Below are positions 1-7,818 of a DNA stretch of 27,280 nucleotides, piece after piece. The position numbers and the translations under genes were made by a program. Under the pieces are notes generated by a model, which saw only the letters and a program-made list of their open reading frames with translations, searched no databases and was not told the DNA's origin. How positions within the stretch are numbered: the stretch's first letter is position 1; every line of letters begins with the position of its first letter. This DNA comes from JOPF133 sp035505095 (lineage in GTDB: Bacteria; Acidobacteriota; Terriglobia; Bryobacterales; Bryobacteraceae): contig DATJRE010000232.1 of NCBI GenBank assembly GCA_035505095.1, positions 1-27,280 on the forward strand. Direction: 5' to 3'.

Positions 1-5
1 GGGCA

Positions 6-1169
6 ATGGCGGACACGCTGAAGAAGCTGACGATCGAAGGATACCGGTCGATTCGCAGGCTGGAAAATTTCGAGCTTCGCGCGCTGAACGTCCTGATCGG
101 CGCAAACGGATCGGGCAAAAGCAACTTTGTCAGCTTCTTCAGGCTGCTGCGAGAGATCGTGGAACGGCGGTTACAGTTGGCCCTCGCCACCATGGAGGGC
201 GGCGCGGACGCGTGTTTGTTCCTCGGCCCGAAGATCACGAGCCAGTTTGCCGCAAAGCTCAACTTCGGCCCTTACGGTTATGAATTCTCTTTGGTTCCGA
301 CTCCGGATAACCGTTTCGTCTTTTTGGAGGAAGCAATCCTCTTTTCGGGCGATCCAGGGTCCAGCCGTTTGGTCTGGCGCGGCCAGCCGGAAGCCAAACT
401 GAAAGCCATTCGGGAACCTGGCATGTTTGGCACGTCGATCGCGGCCCTCGTCTTCGATGCGCTGTCGGGTTTGGCCGTTTACCATTTCCACGACACAGGC
501 CTTACCGCGCCGGTACGGCGTCCGCACGCAATCAATGATGATGAAGTCTTGCGGCCGAACGCCGAGAATCTGGCGCCTTTGCTGTATCGCATTCAACAAA
601 CCATACCAGCCAGCTATTCGCAAATTCGAGACGTGGTTCGCCTGGCTGCTCCATTCTTCAACGACTTTAAACTGCGTCCGATGCCGGCGACACCGGAGAT
701 GATTCAATTAGAATGGCTGCAGCACGATTCAGACTACCCGTTCCGGGCGCATCAGCTCTCCGATGGCACTCTGCGCTTCATCTGCCTTGCGACGGCTCTC
801 CTCCAGCCGTTTCGCCCGACGACGATGCTATTCGATGAGCCTGAACTCGGCTTGCATCCCTATGCCCTCACACTGCTGGGGAACCTGTTCAAGCAAGCAG
901 CCGTGGCGCATGGCGACAACATCGTGAAGCAGGTGATCATTTCCACACAATCCGCTGCACTGCTGAACGAGTTTGCGCCGGAGGACGTGATTGTCGTCGA
1001 ACGAATAAACGGCGAGTCCACGTTCCGGCGGCTGGATTCCGCCCAGCTTTCCGAGTGGCTGGAGGAATACTCGCTCGGCGAGCTATGGCAGAAGAATGTT
1101 CTGGGAGGAAGACCGCGGGAAGACCGGCACCCGGAGCCGGTTTCCGGCGGGGGCGATAGCCATTTGTGA
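6..1169 (+). CDS. AAA family ATPase (OLD/RecF-like, AAA_21 type)
   Basis: This 387-residue protein is an ABC/SMC-type ATPase of the AAA_21 group. The Walker A motif GANGSGKS is at residues 32-39, directly after the typical N-terminal 'L.I.GYRSI' strand. An ABC-like signature LSDGTLR is near 251-257 and the Walker B motif LFDEPELGLHP near 275-285. The gene overlaps the next one by four bases (GTGA), so the two are probably translated together. In OLD-family nucleases an ATPase of this kind is fused to a Toprim nuclease; here the Toprim-like part is the separate downstream gene. An antiviral or DNA-damage role is inferred from that pairing and not shown. The ATG at 6 fits the start of the domain, but only five bases lie upstream, so a ribosome site cannot be judged. 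Confidence 0.9.
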   Translation: MADTLKKLTIEGYRSIRRLENFELRALNVLIGANGSGKSNFVSFFRLLREIVERRLQLALATMEGGADACLFLGPKITSQFAAKLNFGPYGYEFSLVPTPDNRFVFLEEAILFSGDPGSSRLVWRGQPEAKLKAIREPGMFGTSIAALVFDALSGLAVYHFHDTGLTAPVRRPHAINDDEVLRPNAENLAPLLYRIQQTIPASYSQIRDVVRLAAPFFNDFKLRPMPATPEMIQLEWLQHDSDYPFRAHQLSDGTLRFICLATALLQPFRPTTMLFDEPELGLHPYALTLLGNLFKQAAVAHGDNIVKQVIISTQSAALLNEFAPEDVIVVERINGESTFRRLDSAQLSEWLEEYSLGELWQKNVLGGRPREDRHPEPVSGGGDSHL

Positions 1170-1837
1170 GGCGCGTCTACGTGATCGTAGAGGGGTCCAC
1201 GGAAGAATCGTTTGTCAGCGGCCCTTTGGCCGAAGCCCTTTGGCCGCATCAGGTGTATCTGACGCCCATTATCGTGGGCGTTCCCGGTCAGAAAGGCGGC
1301 CGAACCAATTATGCCCGGGTCCAGAAGGATTTGCTGCGGCAACTAAAGCAAGACCCAACTGCCTATTGTTCCACCATGATCGACTTCTATGGGTTGGGAC
1401 CGGGATTTCCAGGCACGCCGGCGCCCGCGCATCTCTCCAGCATCCAGAAGGTCGAGCACATCGAGCGCGCAGTCAAAGATGATATTTGCGCGCGGATTCC
1501 CGCGTTGCGTCCCGACAGTCGGCTGATTCTGTATCTTTCCCTTCACGAATACGAAGGTCTGTTGTTCAGCGATCCGGACGCATTCGCTGAAGCACTTGCG
1601 CAGCCCCGCCTGGCTGGCCACCTCCGTCGAGTCCGGGATAATTTTCCGACGCCGGAGGATATCGATGACAGTCCGGAGAGCGCTCCCTCCAAACGGATAA
1701 TTGCAATTTACCCGGCCTATCGGAAAGTCATCCAGGGAACTCTCGCTGCGCGAGCGGTGGGGGTCGAAAGAATGCGCCGGGAATGTGAACATTTTCGGAA
1801 TTGGCTCGAACGCCTGGAAGCCCTTCCAGACCTGTGA
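1166..1837 (+). CDS. DUF4276 family protein (Toprim-like)
   Basis: This 223-residue protein matches the DUF4276 family. The N-terminal strand VYVIVEGSTE (residues 4-13) has the Toprim-type glutamate E9. MIDFYG (71-76) supplies an acidic residue at the end of a second strand, and HEYEGLLFSD (127-136) is a hallmark of the family. Translation starts at GTG 1166, inside the stop codon of the AAA ATPase gene. The pair resembles a split OLD-type system, with the ATPase as sensor or motor and this protein as the putative metal-dependent nuclease. The nuclease role is inferred from the acidic motifs. No membrane segment or signal peptide is visible. Confidence 0.85.
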   Translation: MRRVYVIVEGSTEESFVSGPLAEALWPHQVYLTPIIVGVPGQKGGRTNYARVQKDLLRQLKQDPTAYCSTMIDFYGLGPGFPGTPAPAHLSSIQKVEHIERAVKDDICARIPALRPDSRLILYLSLHEYEGLLFSDPDAFAEALAQPRLAGHLRRVRDNFPTPEDIDDSPESAPSKRIIAIYPAYRKVIQGTLAARAVGVERMRRECEHFRNWLERLEALPDL

Positions 1838-1900
1838 AGCCCGATAACCGAGTCGTGGCTTTTGCCGGCGGGACAGGAACAGTATGATGGTCTTCAGTCC

Positions 1901-2380
1901 ATGCCCGCGAAAGCGCGCCTGAAAGCAATCGTCGAAGCTCTGGGTACCCAGTTCGAGGAGCGGCCGCAGTTCCTCGATCTCGAAACCGGCGAGGTGGTGG
2001 ACGTCTCTGTCGACCTTCTCCATGAAGCGGAAGCACAGGAGAGCGACGATGAGGGCGAGCCCGATCTTCCTGAGTGGCAGAAAGAGGAATGGCAGCTCGC
2101 CAGGCAAATCATCGGCGGCGCCGGCGACCGCTTCCTGAAGCTCCCCGACAAGTTTGAGGTCCACGAAGGGGCCCTCATGGAGGATTTCTCACACTCGGTC
2201 GAGTCCATTCCGATTCGGGAGGATCTTCTCCATGCCATCCACGGCCGCGGGGCATTTCGCATGTTCAAAGACACGCTGCGGCGGTACGGCATCGAGTCCG
2301 CCTGGTTTGCCTTCCGCGAGGAGGCCCTGCGGCAGATCGCCATCCGGTGGTGCCAAGAACATCACGTTGTTTGGGAGTAG
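1901..2380 (+). CDS. UPF0158 family protein
   Basis: This 159-residue acidic protein belongs to the uncharacterised UPF0158 family. The diagnostic part is the C-terminal half: 'MEDFSHSVESI' leads to 'HGRGAFRMFKD', then 'WFAFREEALRQIAI' and 'WCQEH'. An N-terminal 'FLDLETGEVVDV' strand pair is also typical. The function is unknown. I prefer ATG 1901, which starts at 'MPAKARLKAIVEAL'. A TTG at 1862 in the same frame would add 13 residues with no family similarity. The gene lies 63 bases after the DUF4276 gene and converges on the amidohydrolase gene with a 27-base gap. It may be co-transcribed with the ATPase pair, but nothing ties their functions together. Confidence 0.8.
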   Translation: MPAKARLKAIVEALGTQFEERPQFLDLETGEVVDVSVDLLHEAEAQESDDEGEPDLPEWQKEEWQLARQIIGGAGDRFLKLPDKFEVHEGALMEDFSHSVESIPIREDLLHAIHGRGAFRMFKDTLRRYGIESAWFAFREEALRQIAIRWCQEHHVVWE

Positions 2381-2407
2381 TGGAATCCCGCTGCGTGCTC
2401 GCCAAGG

Positions 2408-3301
2408 TCACTCGAAAAACAGCCTCTGCGCATTGCCGCCGCGGATGCGCGCGCGGGCGGCGGCGGGGGCGAATGCCAGCAGTTCTTCAAAGCGCGCCGA
2501 CTGCCGGCGGTATTCCGCGGGCGTGGCGCCGACCGTGCCCCAGATCATGCGCTCGGGGCCGAACGTGGCGTAAAGGCGCCGGGTCAGTTGGCCCAGGTCG
2601 CCTTTGTAATCGCCCCAATTGGAGTATTTCAGGATCGCGCCCGGCAGCTCGGCCAGTTTCAGCACCTCCGCGTATTCCTTTTCGGTGCCTTGTCCCGGCC
2701 GGCCCATGTGATCGAGGATCACGGTGGTTTCGGGAAACTGCGACGCCACCGCGCGGATATGGGGCGCCTGCCCCGGTATGAAGTGCATCTGCACGGCCAT
2801 CCCGAGCGACGCCACCGCGCGCCAGCAAGTCCGCATGCGGGGATCGTGCATGTCGCGGTTGCGAATCGGTCCGGTGGCCTCGGGCGTCATGGACATCTCG
2901 TGAATGCGCAGGGCCACAATGCGCCTGGGCCAGCGCCCGGCCAGCGCACGCATCCGGCGGGGCGTGTCTTCGCGAAACGGATCGAACAGGCAGGTTCCCT
3001 TGAAATAGCCCGGCCGCGGCTCGTGGGCGAAACAGTATTCCAGGTAGCGGTGATCGTCCTGGTAAGGCTCCGGATGCACGATGATCGAGTGCGCCAGCGG
3101 AGCGGCCTCCACCAGCTTGAGATGATCCTGCAGGGTATAGGCGGGCGGCTTGTAGGGCGCGTCCGGCGCGTAGGGGACGCGCGCGGGATCGAAGAGGTGA
3201 ACGTGAGTCTCGATGGCCGGCGGCGCGGCGGCGGCGAGCAGTGCTCCAGCCGAAGCCGTCAAGCCCAGCAGGGTTTCGCGGCGGGAGAAAGTCTTCCCCA
3301 T
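2408..3301 (-). CDS. Tat-exported amidohydrolase family (Amidohydro_2, COG3618-like) protein
   Basis: This 297-residue TIM-barrel hydrolase starts with a twin-arginine signal, SRRETLLGL (residues 6-14), followed by an Ala-rich hydrophobic stretch to about 28, so export is likely. The metal-binding HxH motif is HVHLFD (33-38). QMHF carries H173, and VILDHMGRPG carries H198. The usual late-strand motif 'WGSDWP', whose Asp is a metal ligand and catalytic residue, is replaced by WGTVGATP (254-261). The enzyme may therefore be altered or inactive. The gene is last in the minus-strand set, 30 bases after the deacetylase gene. The substrate is unknown. Confidence 0.82.
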   Translation of the reverse strand: MGKTFSRRETLLGLTASAGALLAAAAPPAIETHVHLFDPARVPYAPDAPYKPPAYTLQDHLKLVEAAPLAHSIIVHPEPYQDDHRYLEYCFAHEPRPGYFKGTCLFDPFREDTPRRMRALAGRWPRRIVALRIHEMSMTPEATGPIRNRDMHDPRMRTCWRAVASLGMAVQMHFIPGQAPHIRAVASQFPETTVILDHMGRPGQGTEKEYAEVLKLAELPGAILKYSNWGDYKGDLGQLTRRLYATFGPERMIWGTVGATPAEYRRQSARFEELLAFAPAAARARIRGGNAQRLFFE

Positions 3302-3308
3302 GCGTGCT

Positions 3309-3317
3309 GTTATAGCA
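3309..3317 (-). promoter_or_regulatory. Possible extended -10 promoter for the amidohydrolase gene, giving a leaderless start
   Basis: On the minus strand TGC-TATAAC lies seven bases before the ATG at 3301. It reads as an extended -10 element (TGnTATAAT-like) that would place the transcript start at or next to the ATG. No Shine-Dalgarno sequence is visible at this start, which agrees with a leaderless message. There is no clear -35 box. The gene could instead be read only as the tail of the upstream operon. Confidence 0.3.
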
Positions 3318-3331
3318 GATGGCGGCGCTCC

Positions 3332-4150
3332 CTACCCCATGCGCCGGTAATTCACCAGTTCAATCCCGCCGCGCTCCACTGCCGCGCGCACTTCGGGGGC
3401 GGTGAGGGCGCGCAGCTCTTCTTCGCGGCTCTCCTTCAAACGCGTGTGCGCCTGGCGCAGCGCCTCGGTGCAGTAGCCGGGATGGCACATCAACTCGGTG
3501 CTGCCCGCGGGCAGGATGGCCAGCAGCTTCGCCAGGCTGGCGGCGCGGAAGCGGCCGGTGATCTGGAAGCCGGCGAAGTGATCGGTGGTGCGGCAGCCTT
3601 GGCGCTCCAGCACGCGGTGAAAGCGGCCCCGCAGCAGGCCCATGGCGGCGCTGGTCAGGCGGTCGATCCGCGGCACGGCGGCCACCGCGCCCATGGGAAA
3701 ATCGAACGGGCGCCGCACCCAGCGGATTCCGAACGCGTGTCCGAGGCGTGCCACCGCGTCCAGCACCGGCGGCGCCAGGTGGGTATGCTTATGCGTGTCC
3801 AGGTGGCTTGGGCGAAGGCCCGCTTCTAAAATGCGGCGCACCTGCGCTTCCATCTCCGGGTAGGGGTCGAGGGCGCGCCGGGCGAGGGCCGCCAGGAGCT
3901 GCGCCACGGTTGCCGGGTAGGGCCGCCCGGTCAGCAGCGAACGCCCGCCCACCAGCACCAGGTGGCAGCCGATATCCAGGGTGTCCGCGTCGCGGGCCAG
4001 CCGCACGGCGTCTTCGAACGCGTCGCCATTGGCCATCAGGGTGGTGGCGGTGAGAATGCCGCGGCGGTGCGCCTCCACGATGCCACGATTTACATCCGGC
4101 GTGAATCCGAAATCGTCGGCGTTGACCACCAGTTGGCGGCCGGCGCTCAA
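3332..4150 (-). CDS. ChbG/HpnK (YdjC-like) carbohydrate deacetylase
   Basis: This 272-residue protein is a YdjC/ChbG/HpnK-family deacetylase. These metal enzymes remove acetyl groups from N-acetylated sugars or from sugar-lipid intermediates such as acetylglucosaminyl hopanoids. The diagnostic motifs are NADDFG (10-15) with the paired aspartates, GCHL with H63, HLDTHKHTHL (116-125) with the metal-binding histidines, and MCHPGY (221-226). It starts at TTG 4150 and overlaps the MCE gene stop by four bases (TTGA); a later start would cut into the NADDFG strand. Placement directly after a lipid-transport cassette hints at an envelope glycolipid substrate, as for HpnK, but this is inference. Confidence 0.88.
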   Translation of the reverse strand: MSAGRQLVVNADDFGFTPDVNRGIVEAHRRGILTATTLMANGDAFEDAVRLARDADTLDIGCHLVLVGGRSLLTGRPYPATVAQLLAALARRALDPYPEMEAQVRRILEAGLRPSHLDTHKHTHLAPPVLDAVARLGHAFGIRWVRRPFDFPMGAVAAVPRIDRLTSAAMGLLRGRFHRVLERQGCRTTDHFAGFQITGRFRAASLAKLLAILPAGSTELMCHPGYCTEALRQAHTRLKESREEELRALTAPEVRAAVERGGIELVNYRRMG

Positions 4151-5220
4151 AACAAGGCCAGCCTGAGCGTCAGGAACTTTTTGGGATTGGCGCGCACATC
4201 CTTGGCCAGCGACTGAAACTCGCGCGTGGCTCCGGTCAGCGCATCGTACAACGAAGGGTTCACCAGGAGCTGCCCGACGGTCCCCTGGCCGGAATTGATG
4301 CGGTCGATCGTGGTGTTCAGCTTGGCGGTCAGCGTCTCAATCTGTTTGGCAATCTGGTCGTTCTTCAAGAGCTGGCCGGCGGTGCCTTTGCCGGCGTTCA
4401 GGTCGGCCACCAGGGTCTGAAGCTGCGCGATGGTCTTTTGGGCGTCATCGAACAGCGCCGGGTCCTTCATCAACTTTCCGGCGGTCCCTTGCCCGGCCTG
4501 CAGACCGGCCAAAAGATCGTTGATGCGGTTGATGGGCGAACGGATGTCGTTGTAGAGCTCGTCGCTGTAAAGCACTTTGCTCAGGCTGCCGTTGCCGTGC
4601 CGGACGTCGGCCAGCAGTTGCTGCCCCTCCAGCACCATGGCGTTGAGGCGGTCGTACAGCTCGCGGTCTTTGAGCAAGAGCCCAATGTTGCCCTTGCCCT
4701 CTTCGACGTACGACAGCAGACCGCCGATGCGATTGATAATAGTTTGAAAGGAATCGAGCAAGACGGCGCTCTGCGCCATGAGTTCGGGAATGTCCTGGCC
4801 TTGCAGCGCGGTCAGTTCGCTGCCGTCCTGCACGGTGCGCTTCTCCTTCCCGCGGGTGATGTCGATGAACTTATCGCCCAGCAGGTTGGCGGCGGTAATG
4901 GTAGCCACCGAATCCACCGGGATGTCCGGAAGGTATTTGGGCTGCACGCGCATGTTGAATTCGACGGCGCGCTTGGGGTCCGGCGAATTGGTGAGCGACA
5001 CCGTATTCAGGTAGCCGATCTCGATGCCGTTCAGCCGCACCGAAGAGCCTTTGGTCATGCCGAGGGCGTCGCGCATGTAGGTGTGCAGGACGGCATACCG
5101 GCGGAAGATGCCCTTCGAGCCGGTCAGCAGAAACACCAGCACGAAGATGATCGCGAAGGCGGTAATCGCGATCACCCCTACTTTTAACTGCGACCACCGC
5201 ACTTTCCTGCGATCCGGCAT
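4147..5220 (-). CDS. MCE/MlaD family lipid-transport protein
   Basis: This 357-residue protein is the substrate-binding subunit of an Mla-type lipid transporter. One N-terminal membrane anchor spans about residues 12-33. The MCE domain follows (about 40-120) and includes 'GMTKGSSVRLNGIEIGYL' and 'TITAANLLGDKFIDIT'. The C-terminal part holds five G-x-G-[NST] repeats starting at G175, G209, G243, G277 and G311, exactly 34 residues apart, most followed by a 'LL.D..LYD' stretch. Such helical extensions in MCE proteins can form a needle or tunnel across the periplasm. The gene starts three bases after the ATPase gene stop and overlaps the deacetylase gene. The partners are the adjacent MlaF- and MlaE-like proteins. 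Confidence 0.93.
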   Translation of the reverse strand: MPDRRKVRWSQLKVGVIAITAFAIIFVLVFLLTGSKGIFRRYAVLHTYMRDALGMTKGSSVRLNGIEIGYLNTVSLTNSPDPKRAVEFNMRVQPKYLPDIPVDSVATITAANLLGDKFIDITRGKEKRTVQDGSELTALQGQDIPELMAQSAVLLDSFQTIINRIGGLLSYVEEGKGNIGLLLKDRELYDRLNAMVLEGQQLLADVRHGNGSLSKVLYSDELYNDIRSPINRINDLLAGLQAGQGTAGKLMKDPALFDDAQKTIAQLQTLVADLNAGKGTAGQLLKNDQIAKQIETLTAKLNTTIDRINSGQGTVGQLLVNPSLYDALTGATREFQSLAKDVRANPKKFLTLRLALF

Positions 5221-5223
5221 ATA

Positions 5224-6042
5224 TTATTCCCGCGGTTTCACAAATTTCCTGATGTACGAATCGTCCGACGCCTCCAACCGGTCCTGGTTGCCTTCGAAGA
5301 TCAGGCGGCCTTCGCGCATCACCATGAATACGGTTTGCGCCTGGCGTCTGGCGCCATTGCGCGCCGGCTCAAGCCCCCCTTGTTCCGAATTGTAGCGAAA
5401 ATTGGCCATCAGATTCCCGTCCTGGTAGCGATTGGTCACCATCAGGGTGGTGGTGTGGCTGACGTCGCGCTCCTTGATGAGGAGGGTGATGATGGTGTGG
5501 GCGGTGATCGGGTCCAGCCCGGCGGTGGGCGAATCGTAGAGCACCAGCGGCGGCTCGGTCACCACCGCCCGGGCGATGGCCGCGCGCCGCCGCATGCCGC
5601 CCGAAAGCTCGCTGGGAAACTTGTTCAGGGTGCCCCCCAGCTCCACGAAGTCCAACGCCTGCTCCACGCGCGAATGCACCTCCTGCTTGGGGCACTGGAT
5701 GGCTTTTTGATTCACCAGCGGGTAGGCCACATTTTCTTCAATGGTGAGCGAGTCGAACAGGGCGCTTTCCTGGAACAGCATGCCGATGCGGCTGCGCGTT
5801 TCGAACAACTGTTTCTCGCGCATCATCGTCAGGTCCTTACCGAACGCGTAGACCTTTCCCGATTCCGGCTGAATCAGGCCCAACGCCGTTTTGAGCAGGA
5901 CCGTTTTGCCGCTGCCCGCGGCGCCCAGGATGACGCGCGATTCGCCTTCCCGCGCATCGAACGACAGGTCGGTGAGCGCCGGTCCGGTGTCGAAAGATAC
6001 CGTGACGTGGTCGAACCGGAGAATGACTGGAAGTTCGGCCAT
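5224..6042 (-). CDS. MlaF-like ABC transporter ATP-binding protein
   Basis: This 272-residue protein should energise the MCE lipid transporter. Visible motifs are Walker A GAAGSGKT (40-47), Q-loop Q91 in 'GMLFQESALFDSLTIEENV', the ABC signature LSGGM (146-150) and D-loop AGLDP (174-178). Two key positions are non-consensus. Walker B reads LVLYDSP (166-172), with Ser171 where the catalytic Glu is expected. The switch region reads MVTNRYQD, with Asn204 where the H-loop His is expected. The start ATG overlaps the permease stop as TAATG. Reading further upstream in this frame gives an open stretch antisense to the peptidase gene, which is not part of the protein. Confidence 0.92.
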   Translation of the reverse strand: MAELPVILRFDHVTVSFDTGPALTDLSFDAREGESRVILGAAGSGKTVLLKTALGLIQPESGKVYAFGKDLTMMREKQLFETRSRIGMLFQESALFDSLTIEENVAYPLVNQKAIQCPKQEVHSRVEQALDFVELGGTLNKFPSELSGGMRRRAAIARAVVTEPPLVLYDSPTAGLDPITAHTIITLLIKERDVSHTTTLMVTNRYQDGNLMANFRYNSEQGGLEPARNGARRQAQTVFMVMREGRLIFEGNQDRLEASDDSYIRKFVKPRE

Positions 6043-6839
6043 TAGCTCCCCGCCGCGTACACGAAGCACTGGGTCAGCATCAGGTCCAGTACGAAGATCA
6101 TGATTCCGGACCACACCACCGCGGTTGTGGTCGCACGCCCGACGCCCTGCGTGCCGCCGGTGGTGCGCAATCCGAAGTAGCAGCCCACCAGCGCAATCAT
6201 GTTGGCGAAGATGAAGGGCTTCAGCAAACCTTGCAGCACGTCGTTCCAGACCAGAATGGTCCACACCGAGTTCCAGTACTGCACGCTGGTGATGCCCAGG
6301 GTGAAGCGGGCGATTAACCATCCGCCGAACATGCCCACGAAATCGGCGATGGCGGTGAGCAGCGGCAGCATGCTGGCGGTGGCAATCAGCCGCGGGGTCA
6401 CCAGTTTCTGCACCGGATCGGTGCCCAGCGCGCGCATGGCGTCGATCTGCTCGGTGACCTTCATGGACCCCAGCTCGCTGGCCATGCCGGAAGCGTTGCG
6501 CGCGGAAACCATCAGGGCGGAAAGCACCGGTCCCAGTTCGCGCACCAGCGAAATGGACACCAGCATCCCGGTCTTTCCTACCTGGCCGTAGGTTTGCAGG
6601 GCGCGCGCCATCTGGATGGCCATCACCGCGCCGCTGAAGAAGCCCGTCAGCGCGACGATGGACAGGCTGCCAACGCCGATGCTGTCCATTTGCAGGAAAA
6701 CATCGTCCCAATAGTGCGGGCGTCGCAGGATGTTGCGATAGGCTTTGCCGGCCAGAAGAAAGAAGTCCTGAACGTGGGAAACGGGCTCCTTCAGCAGTTC
6801 GAGCAATTTGGGTCGGTCCCCGTAACTCGATGCTACCAT
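6042..6839 (-). CDS. MlaE-like ABC transporter permease
   Basis: This 265-residue membrane protein is the permease of the MCE lipid transporter. The family core is clear: 'GFFSGAVMAIQMARALQTYG', then 'LVRELGPVLSALMVSARNASGMASELGSMKVTEQIDAMRALGTDP', then several hydrophobic helices to the C-terminus. It is the first gene of the minus-strand set, before the ATPase, MCE and deacetylase genes. Two start codons are possible, ATG 6839 (used here) and ATG 6857, which adds six residues. Neither has a Shine-Dalgarno sequence. Both lie in CATG tetramers that also form start codons for the divergent peptidase gene. Confidence 0.9.
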   Translation of the reverse strand: MVASSYGDRPKLLELLKEPVSHVQDFFLLAGKAYRNILRRPHYWDDVFLQMDSIGVGSLSIVALTGFFSGAVMAIQMARALQTYGQVGKTGMLVSISLVRELGPVLSALMVSARNASGMASELGSMKVTEQIDAMRALGTDPVQKLVTPRLIATASMLPLLTAIADFVGMFGGWLIARFTLGITSVQYWNSVWTILVWNDVLQGLLKPFIFANMIALVGCYFGLRTTGGTQGVGRATTTAVVWSGIMIFVLDLMLTQCFVYAAGS

Positions 6840-6855
6840 GAAGAGTCCGGTTTCC

Positions 6856-7803
6856 ATGAAAGGTTTGACGGATATTCCCGGGATTCGCGTCGGGCATGTC
6901 TCGGATTTCGACGCGATGACCGGATGCACCGCGATTCTTTGCGAACAGGGCGCGGTGGGCGGTGTGGATATCCGCGGCTCGGCCAGCGGAACCGAAGAGA
7001 CGCCCGCGGTGGACCCGTTCCACGTCGATCCGGTGCTGCACGGCATCCTGCTGGCGGGCGGCAGCGCGTTTGGTTTGGAAGCCGCATCCGGCGTGCGCCG
7101 CTACCTGGGAACGCGCGGGGTTGGCGTGACCACCCCGGGCGGCAGGATTCCGATTGTGGCGGCGGCGATTCTCTACGATCTGGGCATCGGCAAATCGCAA
7201 GTGCGGCCCAATCTGGCTATGGGCGAAGCCGCGGCCGCGGCAGCCTCCAGCGATTCCGTGGCGGAAGGGTGCGTGGGCGCAGGCACCGGCGCCAGCGTGG
7301 GCAAACTGCTGGGCATGAGCCACGCCATGAAATCGGGGCTGGGATCGTTCACCGTCGAATTGCCCGGCAAGGTGCTGGTATCGAGCCTGGTGGTGGTGAA
7401 CGCGCTGGGCGATGTGCGCGACCCTGCCAGCGGCAGGATTGTAGCCGGCGCGCGCACCACGCCCGAAGGCCGCGAGTTCGCCGACAGCCAGAAACTGATC
7501 ATCGAGCATCCGCCGGCGGGCCTGGTGCGCTCCAATACCACTTTGGCGGTGGTGGCCACCAATGCCGCTCTTTCCAAGGTGGAGGCCACCAAACTGGCGC
7601 GCCTGGGAGGACTGGGAATGGCGCGGGCGATCTACCCCGTCAACACCGGTTCGGACGGCGACACGATCTTCGCGCTTTCCATTGGCAGCCTGCGGGCGAA
7701 CATCGATTCGTTAGGCGCGGCGGCGGCGGATTGCGTAGTGCAGGCGATCCTGCGGGCGGTGAAATCCGCCCGGTCGATGGGGGGCTTGCCGGGGCTGAGG
7801 TGA
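6856..7803 (+). CDS. P1 family peptidase (S58, DmpA-like aminopeptidase/D-esterase)
   Basis: This 315-residue protein belongs to the P1/DmpA family, Ntn-fold enzymes that cut themselves into two chains and then act as aminopeptidases or amidases. Typical signatures are LTDIPGIRVGH at the N-terminus, LLAGGSAFGLEAA, GAGTGASVGK, and the self-cleavage/nucleophile region 'SNTTLAVVATNAALSK' about three quarters along. The C-terminal 'YPVNTGSDGDTIFALS' is also conserved. I chose ATG 6856 because family members begin about here and an AAGAG lies ten bases upstream. ATG 6838 would add six residues. The gene stands alone on the plus strand, divergent from the Mla-like operon, and the repeat-filled gap follows it. 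Confidence 0.88.
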   Translation: MKGLTDIPGIRVGHVSDFDAMTGCTAILCEQGAVGGVDIRGSASGTEETPAVDPFHVDPVLHGILLAGGSAFGLEAASGVRRYLGTRGVGVTTPGGRIPIVAAAILYDLGIGKSQVRPNLAMGEAAAAAASSDSVAEGCVGAGTGASVGKLLGMSHAMKSGLGSFTVELPGKVLVSSLVVVNALGDVRDPASGRIVAGARTTPEGREFADSQKLIIEHPPAGLVRSNTTLAVVATNAALSKVEATKLARLGGLGMARAIYPVNTGSDGDTIFALSIGSLRANIDSLGAAAADCVVQAILRAVKSARSMGGLPGLR

Positions 7804-7818
7804 GGGCACGAACCGCCG

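Noticed and set aside
6043..7509. Open frame continuing upstream of the MlaF-like ATPase on the minus strand
   Set aside because: It is antisense to the peptidase and overlaps the permease gene in another frame. The ATPase domain starts at the ATG at 6042, next to the permease stop.
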